From Methylohalomonas sp034521715 (GTDB lineage Bacteria > Pseudomonadota > Gammaproteobacteria > Methylohalomonadales > Methylohalomonadaceae): DNA of 64,000 nucleotides. Of this stretch, positions 29,728-40,412 are shown one piece after another (positions within the stretch are counted from its first letter, which is position 1; each line of letters starts with the position of its first letter). The stretch is from positions 248,001 to 312,000 of the forward strand of contig JAXHLY010000002.1 in assembly GCA_034521715.1 (NCBI GenBank), in the 5' to 3' direction. Under the pieces are notes generated by a model, which did no database searches, was not told the DNA's origin, and saw only the letters and a program-made list of their open reading frames with translations. The position numbers and the translations under genes were made by a program.

Positions 29728-30936
29728 TGGCCGCGGTGATGAAACGTCAGGCGGTTGCCGGCACGCCGCAGCGTCACGGCGAAAGAGGCCTGCTGGCCGG
29801 GTACGATCCCTGGCTGCTGGGCGTGTCGCTGTTGTTGCTGGTGTTCGGCCTCATCATGGTGGCGTCGGCCTCGATATCCATCGCCGATCGCCAGTTCGAC
29901 GCGCCGCTGCACTATTTCTGGCGCCAGGCCGCGGCTACCGTGCTGGGTCTGGCGCTTGCCGGCATCACCATGCGGCTGCCGCTGAAACTGTGGGAACGGC
30001 TGAGCCTGCCGTTACTGTTACTCGGTACCACGTTGTTGATACTGGTGCTGGTGCCGGGCGTCGGCCAGGAGATCAACGGCGCCCGGCGCTGGATCAGTCT
30101 CGGTCCAGTCAATCTGCAGGCCTCGGAACCGGTCAAGCTGTGCGTGATCATTTACATGGCCGGTTACCTGGTGCGACAGGCGGAATCCATCCGCATAAGC
30201 CTGGGCGGATTCATCCGCCCGATCCTGGTGCTGACACTGATATCCGGTCTGTTGCTGCTGGAGCCGGATTACGGTGCCAGCGTGGTGCTGTTCGCGACCA
30301 GTCTCGGCATGATGTTTCTGGGGGGTGTGCCGCTGGGTCGATTCATCGCCTGGATGGGGGTGGCAAGTGCTGCGCTTGCCAGCCTCGCGATATTGTCACC
30401 CTACCGTCTGCAACGGCTGATGAGTTTCACCGATCCCTGGCAGGATCCTTACAACACCGGGTTCCAGTTGACCCAGGCGTTGATCGGTTTCGGCCGCGGC
30501 GACTGGCTGGGCGTAGGCCTGGGCGGCAGCGTCCAGAAGCTGTTTCTATCTGCCGGAGGCGCATACCGACTTCGTCTATTCGGTCATCGCCGAGGAGCTC
30601 GGGTTTGTCGGCTCGACCGTGGTGATCCTGCTGTTCTGCTTCATCGTCCGGCGCGCGTTCACTATCGGTCAGCTGGCCATGCAGGCGGGGCAGGCGTTCG
30701 CCGCTTATGTCGCCTACGGTGTCGGCATGCTCATCGGCATCCAGACGTTCATCAATATCGGCGTCAACATGGGCATTCTGCCGACCAAGGGCCTGACCCT
30801 GCCGCTGATGTCCTACGGCAGCAACAGTCTGATAGTGACCTGCCTGCTGATCGGGCTGTTGCTGCGCATCGATCACGAAACACGTACCAGCACCCGGGCA
30901 CGCATGCCCGAGAAGGCGGGCCGTTATGTCGCCTGA
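29727..30936 (+). CDS. ftsW: septal peptidoglycan glycosyltransferase FtsW, one frameshift
   Basis: FtsW is a SEDS-family polymerase that works with FtsI at the septum. Ten predicted membrane helices are visible. SEDS blocks include GARRWISLGPVNLQASEPVK, LEPDYGASVVLF, TDPWQDPYNTGFQLTQALI, and NIGVNMGILPTKGLTLPLMS with YGSNSLI. Near 30543 an extra T shifts the frame; the restored reading is KLFYLPEAHTDFVYSVIAEE. About 403 residues. It starts within the murD stop and ends inside murG. Confidence 0.92.
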
Positions 30937-32016
30937 TGCCGGCAAAATCACGGTGCTGATCATGGCGGGGGGACCGGCGGTCATGTCTTTCCCGGCCTGG
31001 CGGTGGCGGAAGAGTTGCGTGCCGGCGGACATGAAGTGATATGGCTGGGTACCGACCACGGTCTTGAGGCGCAACTGGTGCCCGGCGCCGGCCTGGCGCT
31101 GGAACCGATCAGTATCAGCGGTCTGCGCGGCCGCGGCGTGCTGACCCTGCTGCTCGCCCCGGCAAGGCTGCTGCGTGCCGTCTGGCAGAGCCTGCGGGTG
31201 CTGCGCCGGCTGCATCCCGATGTCGTGCTGGGTATGGGCGGCTTTGTCAGTGGTCCGGGCGGGATCGCTGCCTGGCTGCTGCGGCTGCCGTTGTGTATCC
31301 ATGAGCAGAATGCCATCGCCGGACTCACCAACCGCCTGTTGAGCCGGTTGGCGGATCGCGTCCTCGAGGCCTTTCCGGGGGCCATGCCGGCGGCAGCCGC
31401 TGCCGAGGCGGTCGGCAATCCGGTGCGTCGCGACTTGCATGAGCTGCCGGATCCCGGCCAGCGCCTGGCCGGGCGTGACAAGACCCTGCGGCTGCTGGTA
31501 CTCGGCGGCAGCCAGGGTGCCAGGCGCCTGAACCAGGTGGTGCCGGTGGCGCTCGGCCAGTTGATCGAACGCCTGCCGGTCGAGGTACGACACCAGAGCG
31601 GCAGCGCCGATCACGACCTGGTCCGGCGCAGTTACACCACGCTGGGTATCGAGGCCCACGTTGATGCATTTATCGATGACATGGCCGGTGCCTATGCCTG
31701 GGCGGATCTGGTGATCTGCCGCGCCGGCGCACTGACCGTGACCGAGCTGGCCGCAGTGGGGCTCGGTTCGATACTCGTGCCGTACCCGCACGCGGTGGAC
31801 GATCACCAGACCGCAAACGCCCGCTGGCTGTGCGAAAACGATGCCGCCCTGCTGTTGCCGGACAGCGAGCTGACCCCGGCGACGCTCGCCGGCATGCTCA
31901 TCGAACTCGGTACCGACCGCGGGCGCCTGCAGGCCATGGCCATTAATGCCCGGCATCTTGCGAAACCCCGGGCCGCCGCCGAAGTTGCGGCGGTCTGCCT
32001 GCAGGAGGCCGCCTGA
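30926..32016 (+). CDS. murG: lipid II synthase (GlcNAc transferase) MurG, one frameshift
   Basis: MurG adds GlcNAc to lipid I at the cytoplasmic face. The start at 30926 (MSPDAGKITVLIMAGG) overlaps ftsW by 11 bases. A G is missing in the G run near 30969, so the GGTGGHVFPGLAVAEEL loop is split between frames. The rest is intact: VVLGMGGFVSGPGGIAAWL, IHEQNAIAGLTNR, VLGGSQGARRLN, RAGALTVTELAAVG and PYPHAVDDHQTANAR. About 363 residues. Confidence 0.94.
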
Positions 32017-33437
32017 TGCCGGTCGGACACGAACACACCATGGGCCGGGTGCGGCATATTCATTTCATCGGCATCGGTGGCGCCGGCATGGGCGGTATCG
32101 CCGAGGTGTTGCACAACCTGGGCTATACCGTATCGGGTTCCGATCTGTGCGCCAATGCCATGACCCGGCATCTGCAGGATCTGGGCGTAAACATACTGCA
32201 GGGCCACTCACCACGGCACATTGCCGGCAGTGACGTGGTCGTCGTCACCAGTGCCGTGCAGCCCGACAATCCCGAACTGATGGCGGCACGCCAGGATCGC
32301 ATACCCGTGGTACCACGCGCCGAGATGCTGGCCGAATTGATGCGTTTCCGCCAGGGCATTGCCGTCGCCGGCACCCACGGCAAGACCACGACGACCAGCC
32401 TGATTGCCAGCGTGCTCGCCGAGGGCAGCATGGACCCGACCTATGTCATCGGCGGCCTGCTGAACAGTTCCGGCACCCATGCCAGGCTCGGCACCGGCCG
32501 CTACTTTGTCGCCGAGGCCGACGAAAGCGATGCCTCGTTTCTGCACCTGCAGCCGGTGATCGCGGTGCTGACCAATATCGATGCCGATCACCTGGGGACC
32601 TACGGCGGCGATTACGCCAACCTGCGCCAGCACTTTATTGAATTTATCCACCGCCTGCCGTTTTACGGTCTCGCCGTGGTCTGTATCGACGACCCGGGCG
32701 TGCGCGACATCCTGCCGGAAGTCTCGCGCCAGGTATTGACCTACGGCATCGATGCCGAGGCCGATATCCAGGGCCGGCTGCTGCGGCAGCAGGGCAAGCG
32801 CACCTGGTTTGCCGTCCGTGCGGCCGGCACCGACGACTGGTCCGAATACGAACTCAACCTGCCGGGCAAGCATAACGTGATGAACGCCCTGGCGGCGGTG
32901 GCGGTGGCCCGGGAACTGGAGATCGATGCAAACAAAGTTGCCGCCGGCCTGACCGGGTTCCAGGGTATCGGCCGGCGCCTGCAGGTCGTCGGTGATTTGC
33001 GTATCGATGACAAGGCCGTGCTGCTTATTGACGACTACGCGCATCACCCGCGCGAGATCACCTGCACCATTGAGGCCGTGCATGCCGGCTGGCCGGGCCG
33101 GCGGCTGGTTGTGATCTTCCAGCCGCATCGGTACACGCGCACGCGCGATCTGTTCGAGGACTTTACCCGCACGCTGTCCGAAATCGATGTGCTGTTGCTG
33201 ATGGATGTCTATCCCGCCGGCGAGGCGCCGATCGCCGGCGCCGACAGCCGTTCGTTGTGCCGCGCCATCCGCCTGCGCGGCCAGGTTGATCCGGTGTTTG
33301 TCGAGGAACGCGATTCACTCTACGGACTGCTGCCGGGGCTGCTCGAAGACGGCGACATCCTGCTGGTGCTGGGAGCGGGTGATGTCAGTTCGCTCGCGCC
33401 CGAGATCAAGCGGCGCTATGGCGGCGAGGTGCACTGA
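32016..33437 (+). CDS. murC: UDP-MurNAc--L-alanine ligase
   Basis: MurC adds L-alanine to UDP-MurNAc. Intact at 473 residues. The N-terminus reads IHFIGIGGAGMGGIAEVL, the ATP loop VAGTHGKTTTTSLIA, then EADESDASFL, PGKHNVMNALAA and LIDDYAHHPREI with FQPHRYTRT. The start codon shares a base with the murG stop (TGATG). Confidence 0.97.
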   Translation: MPVGHEHTMGRVRHIHFIGIGGAGMGGIAEVLHNLGYTVSGSDLCANAMTRHLQDLGVNILQGHSPRHIAGSDVVVVTSAVQPDNPELMAARQDRIPVVPRAEMLAELMRFRQGIAVAGTHGKTTTTSLIASVLAEGSMDPTYVIGGLLNSSGTHARLGTGRYFVAEADESDASFLHLQPVIAVLTNIDADHLGTYGGDYANLRQHFIEFIHRLPFYGLAVVCIDDPGVRDILPEVSRQVLTYGIDAEADIQGRLLRQQGKRTWFAVRAAGTDDWSEYELNLPGKHNVMNALAAVAVARELEIDANKVAAGLTGFQGIGRRLQVVGDLRIDDKAVLLIDDYAHHPREITCTIEAVHAGWPGRRLVVIFQPHRYTRTRDLFEDFTRTLSEIDVLLLMDVYPAGEAPIAGADSRSLCRAIRLRGQVDPVFVEERDSLYGLLPGLLEDGDILLVLGAGDVSSLAPEIKRRYGGEVH

Positions 33438-33446
33438 GGCAAGCGG

Positions 33447-34423
33447 ATGATGAGCCATGCGAATCCGAAAATATCATTACTGCGCGATCTCAATACCGTC
33501 CACGGCACGGTGGATGTCATGAGCCTGCGCGGCGATTGCGACTGAACGAACCGATGGCGCGGCATACCTCATGGCGCGTCGGCGGTCCGGCGGATCGCTA
33601 TTACGCGCCGGAGGACAGCGCCGCGCTCGCTGAATTTCTGCACACATTGCCGGCCGCTGAACCCCTGACCTGGGTCGGGCTGGGCAGTAATTTGCTGGTG
33701 CGTGACGGCGGCATCCGCGGCACGGTGATCTCGCTGACCCGGCTGCCGGAACAGCTTGAGCAGAGCGGTGAACTCACGGTGACCGCCAGTGCCGGCATCG
33801 CCTGTGCCAAGCTTGCGCGGTTCTGCGCCGAGGCCGGCCTGACCGGCGCGGAATTCCTCGCCGGTATCCCCGGCACGCTCGGCGGCGCCCTGGCCATGAA
33901 TGCCGGTGCCTGGGGCGGTGAGACCTGGTCGGTTGTTGAGTGGGTGGAGACACTCGATCGCCAGGGCCAGCGACATCAGCATTCACCGTCCGACTACACG
34001 ATCGGCTACCGCAGTGTCGAAGGCCCGGCCGATGAATGGTTCCTGCGCGCCGGCCTGGTGCTGCAGCCGGATACCACCGGCCGCGCGCGGACACAGATCC
34101 GCGACCTGCTGGCGCGGCGTGCCGGCAGCCAGCCCATGGGACAGCACAGCTGCGGGTCCGTATTCCGAAATCCCAAAAATGATCATGCCGCACGCCTGAT
34201 CGAGGCCTGCGGCCTCAAGGGGTTCAGCATCGGCCACGCCCGTGTTTCCGACAAGCATGCGAATTTCATTATCAATACCGGCGGCGCTGCCGCCGCCGAT
34301 ATCGAGGCGCTGATCGAGCACGTGCAGCAGGCCGTGCGCGCGCAGGCCGGCGTCGAACTGATTTCCGAGGTGCGCATCATCGGCGAGGCCGCGGCACCAA
34401 CGAACGAGGACGACAGATTGTGA
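33447..34423 (+). CDS. murB: UDP-N-acetylenolpyruvoylglucosamine reductase, one frameshift
   Basis: MurB reduces the MurA product with NADPH and FAD to give UDP-MurNAc. FAD-binding region: LTWVGLGSNLLVRDGGIRG, then GAEFLAGIPGTLGGALAMNA. The catalytic serine lies in HSCGSVFRNPKNDHAARLIE. This is a type I MurB. The N-terminal 30 codons (MSHANPKISLLRDL onward) end at a TGA near 33542. Restoring a C near 33531 joins them to RGRLRLNEPMARHTSWRVGG. About 325 residues. Start chosen at 33447, after the AAGCGG that follows murC. Confidence 0.9.
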
Positions 34424-35373
34424 GCGTACTGGCACCGGCACAATACGGCCACGTTGCAGTGCTGATGGGCGGCACGTCCGCCGAACGTGACATCTCGCTG
34501 AAAAGCGGCAACGCGGTGTTGGCGGCGCTCAAGCGCAGTGGTGTCACTGCCAGCGCGGTCGACCCGCGCGACGGTCTGTTCCGGCAGCTGAGTGCGGGTC
34601 ATTTTGACCGCGCGTTCATTGCCCTGCACGGCCGTGGCGGCGAGGACGGGATGATCCAGGGTGCGCTCGAATGGCTGGGGCTGCCGTATACCGGCAGCGG
34701 TGTGCTCGGTTCGGCAATCGGCATGGACAAGCTGCGTAGCAAGCAGATCTGGCTGCAGATGGGTTTGCCGACACCGCCGCACGCGGTCGTGGGCAGCGCG
34801 GCCGAGCTGGCCGCGTTCGGTGACCGGGTCGGTTATCCGCTGGCGGTCAAGCCGGCCCATGAAGGCTCCAGCATCGGCATGTCGCGGCTGGATGACGCCG
34901 CCGGTGCCGAAGCCGCCTGGCAGGCGGCGGCCGGCTGCGACGACGTGGTGCTGGCCGAGCGCTGGATCGCCGGTGGTGAATATACCGCCGCTATTCTCGG
35001 TGCCGAGGTGCTGCCGTTCATCCGCCTGGAAACGCCACGCACATTTTACGACTACGAGGCCAAGTACCTCGCTGGCACGACGCAATACCACTGTCCCTGC
35101 GGTCTGCCGGTGGATACCGAAAAGCAGCTTGGCGAGCTCTGCCGCCGTGCCTTCGATGCCGTCGGTGCCAGCGGCTGGGGCCGGGTCGATCTCATGCTCG
35201 ACAGTGCCGGCGATCCCTGGTTGCTGGAGGTCAATACGGTACCCGGGATGACCGATCACAGTCTGGTGCCGATGGCCGCGCGTGAGGCCGGTATGGATTT
35301 CGATGAGCTGGCGCTGCGCATTCTGGATACGAGCCTGGACCGGCCGCTGGCCGGTCAGCGGGAGGCGGTATGA
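34420..35373 (+). CDS. ddlB: D-alanine--D-alanine ligase B
   Basis: DdlB makes the D-Ala-D-Ala dipeptide used by MurF. 317 residues, intact, ATP-grasp fold. It reads AVLMGGTSAERDISLKSGNA, then FIALHGRGGEDGMIQGALEW, PLAVKPAHEGSSIGMSRL, and the metal-binding LLEVNTVPGMTDHSLVPMAA. The GTG start overlaps the murB stop, and its stop overlaps ftsQ (ATGA). Confidence 0.96.
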   Translation: MSVLAPAQYGHVAVLMGGTSAERDISLKSGNAVLAALKRSGVTASAVDPRDGLFRQLSAGHFDRAFIALHGRGGEDGMIQGALEWLGLPYTGSGVLGSAIGMDKLRSKQIWLQMGLPTPPHAVVGSAAELAAFGDRVGYPLAVKPAHEGSSIGMSRLDDAAGAEAAWQAAAGCDDVVLAERWIAGGEYTAAILGAEVLPFIRLETPRTFYDYEAKYLAGTTQYHCPCGLPVDTEKQLGELCRRAFDAVGASGWGRVDLMLDSAGDPWLLEVNTVPGMTDHSLVPMAAREAGMDFDELALRILDTSLDRPLAGQREAV

Positions 35374-36359
35374 GCACGTTCGAGCCACTGGGCGATTTTT
35401 ATCTGCCGGGGCCCGCGGCCAGGGATGCGGAGCCGGAACCGGGGCCGTTTCCGCTGCGGGAGGACGATGATGACGGTATCGACGATGAGGTTGTCACCGA
35501 GTCGTCGGCAATACCGTGGCAGCGCCCCCGGTCCCGGTCAAGTCAAGCGGGGTCGCGCCGGCCCGAGCCGCCGGAACGCGGTCGCGGACGTGGTGAAGCG
35601 GCTGACGAGACCGCGCCCGCTGACAGCACCGGCGGCCGCGGCAGGCTGTTGCTGGCATTGCTGCTGGTAGCGGCAGTAATGGTGGCCGGCTGGTACCTGG
35701 CACAGCCGACTACCCTGCCGATCCGGCAGGTGAGTATCGAGGGTGAATTCCGGCAGTTGAGCCGGGCGGAACTGCAGCAGCTGATCAGCCAGGAGTTGCG
35801 GGGCGGCTTTTTCAGCATGGATGTCACCGCCCTGCGTAATGCCGTGACGGCCAGCCCGTGGGTACGTGATGTCCAGGTGCAGCGGGTGTGGCCGGATACG
35901 CTGAAGGTTTCGGTGCGTGAGCAGACAGCGGTGGCGCAATGGGGTGACAGCGGCCTGGTGAACAGCGGTGGTGACTATTTCGAGCCCGAGATGGCCACGG
36001 CGCCCGCCGGCCTGCCACGGCTTCAGGGACCGCCGGAAACCCAGGCGCAACTGACGGCGCGATTGCTGCTGATACAGGAAGCGCTGGCGCCGATCGGGAT
36101 GGAATTGCAGACCCTGACACTGAGCGATCGCCGGGCGTGGTCGTTCGCCACCGCCGGCGGCCTGGCAGTGGTGCTGGGCCGGGAGGCCTTCGAGGCCAGG
36201 CTGGCACGCTTTGTCGAGCTGGTACCCGCCAGCCTGGGCGATCGCCTCGATGCGGCCAGTTATATCGACATGCGCTACACCAACGGTTTCGCGGTGCAGT
36301 TTGCAGAAGACAGCGGCAAGCCCGCCAAGGGCCCCAACCAAGGTAACGGAGCAGCTTAA
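35370..36359 (+). CDS. ftsQ: cell division protein FtsQ
   Basis: FtsQ is a bitopic divisome protein linking early and late division proteins. It has a long, acidic then basic cytoplasmic part (residues 1-90), one membrane helix (about 91-112), a POTRA domain starting LPIRQVSIEGEFRQLSRAEL, and the FtsQ domain (ASPWVRDVQVQRVWPDTLKV). Intact at 329 residues. The cytoplasmic tail is longer than in E. coli FtsQ and rich in charged and proline residues. Confidence 0.93.
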   Translation: MSTFEPLGDFYLPGPAARDAEPEPGPFPLREDDDDGIDDEVVTESSAIPWQRPRSRSSQAGSRRPEPPERGRGRGEAADETAPADSTGGRGRLLLALLLVAAVMVAGWYLAQPTTLPIRQVSIEGEFRQLSRAELQQLISQELRGGFFSMDVTALRNAVTASPWVRDVQVQRVWPDTLKVSVREQTAVAQWGDSGLVNSGGDYFEPEMATAPAGLPRLQGPPETQAQLTARLLLIQEALAPIGMELQTLTLSDRRAWSFATAGGLAVVLGREAFEARLARFVELVPASLGDRLDAASYIDMRYTNGFAVQFAEDSGKPAKGPNQGNGAA

Positions 36360-36363
36360 AGTT

Positions 36364-37599
36364 ATGGCCAGAAAATCGGACAAGAATCTGATTGTCGGAC
36401 TCGATATCGGCACCTCGAAAGTCGTCGCGATCGTCGGCGAGATCGTCGGCGACGATGAGATTGAAATCATCGGTATCGGCTCCAACCCGTCCCGGGGGCT
36501 GAAACGCGGTGTGGTGGTCAATATCGAATCCACCGTGCACTCGATTCAGCGCGCGATTGAAGAAGCCGAACTCATGGCCGGCTGCGAGATTCATTCGGTC
36601 TACGCCGGTATTGCCGGCAGCCATATCCGCAGTCTCAATTCCCACGGCATCGTCGCCATCCGCGACAGCGAGGTCACCATGAACGACATCGATCGCGTCA
36701 TCGATGCCGCGCGCGCGGTGGCCATTCCGGCGGACCAGAAAATCCTGCATATCCTGCCGCAGGAATTCGTGGTCGACAGCCAGGAAGGCGTCAAGGAACC
36801 CATCGGCATGTCGGGCGTGCGGCTGGAATCCAAGGTGCACATGGTGACCGGCGCCGTCAGTGCCGCCCAGAACATCATCAAGTGCGTGCGCCGCTGCGGC
36901 CTGGAAGTCGATGACATCATTCTCGAACAGCTGGCATCGAGCCAGTCGGTATTGACCGATGACGAGAAAGAACTGGGTGTATGCCTGGTCGATATCGGCG
37001 GCGGCACGACCGACATCGCCGTATTTACCAATGGCGCGATTCACCACACCGCAGTGATCCCCATCGCCGGCGACCAGGTTACCAACGATATCGCCGTGGC
37101 ACTGCGCACGCCGACCCAGCACGCCGAAGACATCAAGGTCCGTTACGCCTGCGCGCTGACCCAGCTTGCCAGCCCCGATGAAACCATCGAGGTACCGAGC
37201 GTCGGTGATCGCCCGGCACGGCGGTTGGCGCGGCAGACGTTGGCCGAGGTGGTCGAACCACGCTACGAGGAACTGTTCACGCTGGTGCAGGCGGAACTGA
37301 GGCGCTCCGGTTTCGAGGACATGATCGCCGCCGGCATTGTGCTGACCGGCGGCAGCGCCAAGATGGAAGGTGCCATCGATCTGGCCGAGGAAATTTTTCA
37401 CATGCCGGTACGCCTCGGCGTGCCGCAGTACGTCACCGGCCTGGCGGATGTGGTCAAGAACCCCATTCATGCCACCGGTGTCGGGCTGTTGCTGTTCGGT
37501 CTCCGCCAGCAACGGGAAAATCTGCCGCATCTCCAGTCGGAAAGCGGCCTCAAGGGCGTGTGGGAACGTATGAAAGGTTGGTTCCAGGGCAATTTTTAA
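36364..37599 (+). CDS. ftsA: cell division protein FtsA
   Basis: FtsA is the actin-like membrane anchor of the Z ring. 411 residues, intact. Phosphate 1 is VGLDIGTSKVVAIVGE, phosphate 2 LVDIGGGTTDIAVF, and the adenosine motif GIVLTGGSAKMEG. The 1C domain lies between. The C-terminal amphipathic membrane helix (GVWERMKGWFQGNF) is present. It starts four bases after ftsQ. Confidence 0.96.
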   Translation: MARKSDKNLIVGLDIGTSKVVAIVGEIVGDDEIEIIGIGSNPSRGLKRGVVVNIESTVHSIQRAIEEAELMAGCEIHSVYAGIAGSHIRSLNSHGIVAIRDSEVTMNDIDRVIDAARAVAIPADQKILHILPQEFVVDSQEGVKEPIGMSGVRLESKVHMVTGAVSAAQNIIKCVRRCGLEVDDIILEQLASSQSVLTDDEKELGVCLVDIGGGTTDIAVFTNGAIHHTAVIPIAGDQVTNDIAVALRTPTQHAEDIKVRYACALTQLASPDETIEVPSVGDRPARRLARQTLAEVVEPRYEELFTLVQAELRRSGFEDMIAAGIVLTGGSAKMEGAIDLAEEIFHMPVRLGVPQYVTGLADVVKNPIHATGVGLLLFGLRQQRENLPHLQSESGLKGVWERMKGWFQGNF

Positions 37600-37671
37600 T
37601 GAAATGAACAGACAACACGGGCAAACAGGAAACACAAATCTCAGTACCAAGGCTTCGAGGAGGATCGAGTC

Positions 37672-38810
37672 ATGTTTCAACTAGTCGATGCAGACAACCC
37701 GGCAGCCATCATTAAAGTCATCGGCGTCGGTGGCGGTGGCGGCAATGCCCTGCAACATATGGTCAATGCCAACATCGAGGGCGTGGAATTCATCTGCGCC
37801 AATACCGATGCCCAGGCACTGAAAAATTCAACCGCCAAGACCATGCTGCAACTGGGCAGCAGCATTACCAAGGGTCTGGGAGCAGGGGCTGATCCGGATA
37901 TCGGCCGCCAGGCGGCGCTCGAGGATCGCGACCGCATCATGGACGTGCTCGAAGGCGCGGACATGGTCTTCCTCACTGCCGGCATGGGCGGCGGTACCGG
38001 CACCGGCGCGGCACCGATCGTCGCCCAGGTCGCCAAGGAGATGGGCATTCTGACCGTTGCCGTAGTGACACGGCCGTTTACTTTCGAGGGCAGGAAGCGT
38101 GGTACCGTTGCCGATGACGGCATCAAGGAACTGACCCAGTTCGTCGATTCGCTCATCACCATCCCCAATGAAAAGCTGTTGATGGTGCTCGGCGAACAGA
38201 TCAGCCTGCTGGATGCCTTCAAGTCCGCCAATGACGTCCTGCTCGGGGCCGTCCAGGGCATCGCGGAACTTATTACCCGGCCGGGACTCATCAACGTGGA
38301 CTTTGCCGATGTGCGTACGGTCATGTCCGAGATGGGTATGGCGATGATGGGTTCCGGCAAGGCCAGCGGCGAAGGCCGCGCCCCCAAGGCGGCAGAATCC
38401 GCCATTTCCAGCCCGCTACTCGAGGATGTGAATCTTGCCGGCGCCCGCGGTATCCTAGTGAATATTACCGCCGGTATGGATATGTCCATCGGCGAATTCA
38501 ATGAGGTGGGTAACACTGTCAAGGAATTTGCCTCGGACAATGCCACTGTGGTCGTAGGTACGGTTATCGACCCGGCCATGGAGGGGATCTCAGGGTTACC
38601 ATCGTCGCCACCGGCCTGGGCGCCGGCGCCAGGGAGGAGGCCGCCAAGCCGAAACTGGTGCAGCAGGCGGCCGGTGGAGAGGTCGACTACCGCACCCTGG
38701 ATCGGCCGACCGTCATGCGCAACAAGGGTGATAGCAAGAGCCAGAAGGCACTGGAATCGGACCCTGATTATCTGGATATTCCGGCATTTCTGCGGCGCCA
38801 GGCGGATTGA
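37672..38810 (+). CDS. ftsZ: cell division GTPase FtsZ, one frameshift
   Basis: FtsZ polymerises into the division ring. The tubulin signature is AGMGGGTGTGAAPIVAQ, with IKVIGVGGGGGNALQHM at the N-terminus and the T7 loop residues NVDFADVRTVM. A G is missing in the G run near 38588. After correction the frame reads DLRVTIVATGLGAGA and ends with the conserved C-terminal peptide DYLDIPAFLRRQAD, the binding site for FtsA, ZipA and ZapD. TGA at 38808-38810 gives 379 residues. AGGAGG at 37659 is a strong ribosome-binding site, stronger than for its neighbours. Confidence 0.95.
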
Positions 38811-38966
38811 GAACGAGGTCACTTTTGGCGCTAAAACCCGGCTAGCAGCCAGACTACAGGCGAGATATGCAGGATAACTGCTTGACAGTGCGGGCGTTTA
38901 TACTTGAAACTGCTGCCCTGCAGGGGGTAGGGAAGCCAGCGGGAGGGCTACTGGAGCTTTGACTGA

Positions 38967-39881
38967 ATGATAAAACAAAGAACACTAAAAAATGTCATCC
39001 GTGCCACCGGCGTCGGATTGCATACCGGCAAAAAAGTCTACCTTACCCTGCGCCCGGCGGCAGTAAATACCGGCATTATCTTCCGGCGGGTTGATCTCGA
39101 TCCCGCAGTTGAACTGGCAGCGCGCCCGGAGAATGTTGGTGATACGCGTTTGTCGACTACCCTGACCAGGGGCAACGTGCGTATTTCCACAGTTGAACAT
39201 CTTTTATCGGCACTGGCGGGCTTTGGTATCGACAATGCCTATGTTGATGTCAGTTCCGACGAAGTTCCGATCATGGACGGCAGTGCCGGACCGTTCGTGT
39301 TCCTGATTCAGTCCGCCGGCGTCATGGACCAGGATGCCCCGAAACAGTTTCTGCGTATCAAGAAACCGATCAGGGTGGAAGATGAAGATAAATGGGCCAG
39401 TTTCGAGCCATTCGACGGTTTTAAAGTCGGCTTTACCATTGAATTTAATCACCCCGCCTTCAACGAAAAGAATTGTACCGCCGAAATCGATTTCTCCACG
39501 ACTTCCTTCGTCAAGGAAGTTTCGCGCGCCCGTACTTTCGGTTTCATGCGTGATGTTGAACTGCTACGGGAAAACAACCTGGCGCTCGGCGGCAGCCTGG
39601 ATAATGCCGTAGTCGTTGATGACTATCGCATTCTGAATGAAGACGGTTTGCGTTATGAAGATGAGTGCGTTAAACATAAGATACTGGATGCCATTGGTGA
39701 CCTGTACCTGCTCGGGCACAGCCTGATTGGTGCTTTCAATGGCTATAAATCCGGTCATGAACTGAATAACAGATTGCTAAGAGACCTGCTGGCCAATGAG
39801 GAAGCCTGGGAGCTGGTCAGCTTCAAGGATGAAGTTGAACTGCCCATTTCCTTCATGCAGCCGATCCCTGCCAGCTGGTAG
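38967..39881 (+). CDS. lpxC: UDP-3-O-acyl-N-acetylglucosamine deacetylase
   Basis: LpxC is the zinc deacetylase that commits UDP-acyl-GlcNAc to lipid A. 304 residues, intact. It starts MIKQRTLKNVIRATGVGLHT, has the zinc histidine in STVEHLLSALAGFGIDNA and the second zinc region in DECVKHKILDAIGDLYLLGH. The ftsZ-lpxC order is standard. The gap 38811-38966 has no gene. Confidence 0.96.
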   Translation: MIKQRTLKNVIRATGVGLHTGKKVYLTLRPAAVNTGIIFRRVDLDPAVELAARPENVGDTRLSTTLTRGNVRISTVEHLLSALAGFGIDNAYVDVSSDEVPIMDGSAGPFVFLIQSAGVMDQDAPKQFLRIKKPIRVEDEDKWASFEPFDGFKVGFTIEFNHPAFNEKNCTAEIDFSTTSFVKEVSRARTFGFMRDVELLRENNLALGGSLDNAVVVDDYRILNEDGLRYEDECVKHKILDAIGDLYLLGHSLIGAFNGYKSGHELNNRLLRDLLANEEAWELVSFKDEVELPISFMQPIPASW

Positions 39882-39918
39882 GGCAGGACAGGCCGGGGGT
39901 TCATAAAAACAGCGGGGA

Positions 39919-40344
39919 TCAGTTTTCCGACAGCCGCAGCAGCGAGGCCCGCAGTTCCGGGTCATCGATCGTCTCGGCGATATCCCGCAGCAACCGGGCC
40001 GTAAGGGGTGACAAATTTGTTCCCGATCTGACAGTTTGCGGTTTCGTTTCCGGTGGCCGGGCCTTGACCCGAATCGTATCCACGGACACGTCTGCGTTAC
40101 TGTTTTGCAGTGTTTTCACTATATCCGCGGTCAGGAACCGGAGTTTGGCCGCCCATGCGGGAGAGTCGGTATGCAGTGTCAGGACATTATGTTCCAGCGC
40201 GGCAACCCGGCAGTGACTGGCCAGCGGCTGGGGCAGGTGATTGTCCAGCACGGCCTGTAATTGCTGCAGTTTTCTGGCATGGGCATACAAATGTCCCAGC
40301 CGGGGATTCTGGCGCAGGAGTGAACCCAGGTTCCTGGTCGACAT
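39919..40344 (-). CDS. dciA: DciA-like DUF721 protein
   Basis: This is a DUF721 (DciA) protein of 141 residues. DciA loads the replicative helicase DnaB in bacteria that lack DnaC/DnaI. The conserved domain reads LGHLYAHARKLQQLQAVLDN, then HCRVAALEHNVLTLHTDSPA, then WAAKLRFLTADIV. The C-terminal 45 residues are a charged, less conserved tail. It is convergent with lpxC and divergent from the M23 gene, the usual place in Pseudomonas-like genomes. The symbol rests on this context plus the domain. Confidence 0.82.
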   Translation of the reverse strand: MSTRNLGSLLRQNPRLGHLYAHARKLQQLQAVLDNHLPQPLASHCRVAALEHNVLTLHTDSPAWAAKLRFLTADIVKTLQNSNADVSVDTIRVKARPPETKPQTVRSGTNLSPLTARLLRDIAETIDDPELRASLLRLSEN

Positions 40345-40412
40345 GTATTGGTTAATCCATATTAAGGGTTTGACTGACCCGATGAGGCTGGAGTAACGAC
40401 AGCATAATCGCC

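Noticed and set aside
30427..31956. 509-codon open frame on the minus strand
   Set aside because: It is antisense to ftsW and murG, is low in recognisable motifs and has no ribosome-binding site.
35824..37680. 618-codon open frame on the minus strand
   Set aside because: It lies antisense to intact ftsQ and ftsA, has no family-like motif and reflects GC-rich codon bias on the opposite strand.
38882..38904. TTGACA and TATACT upstream of lpxC
   Set aside because: The spacer is only 11 bases, too short for a sigma70 promoter, and no other pairing fits.
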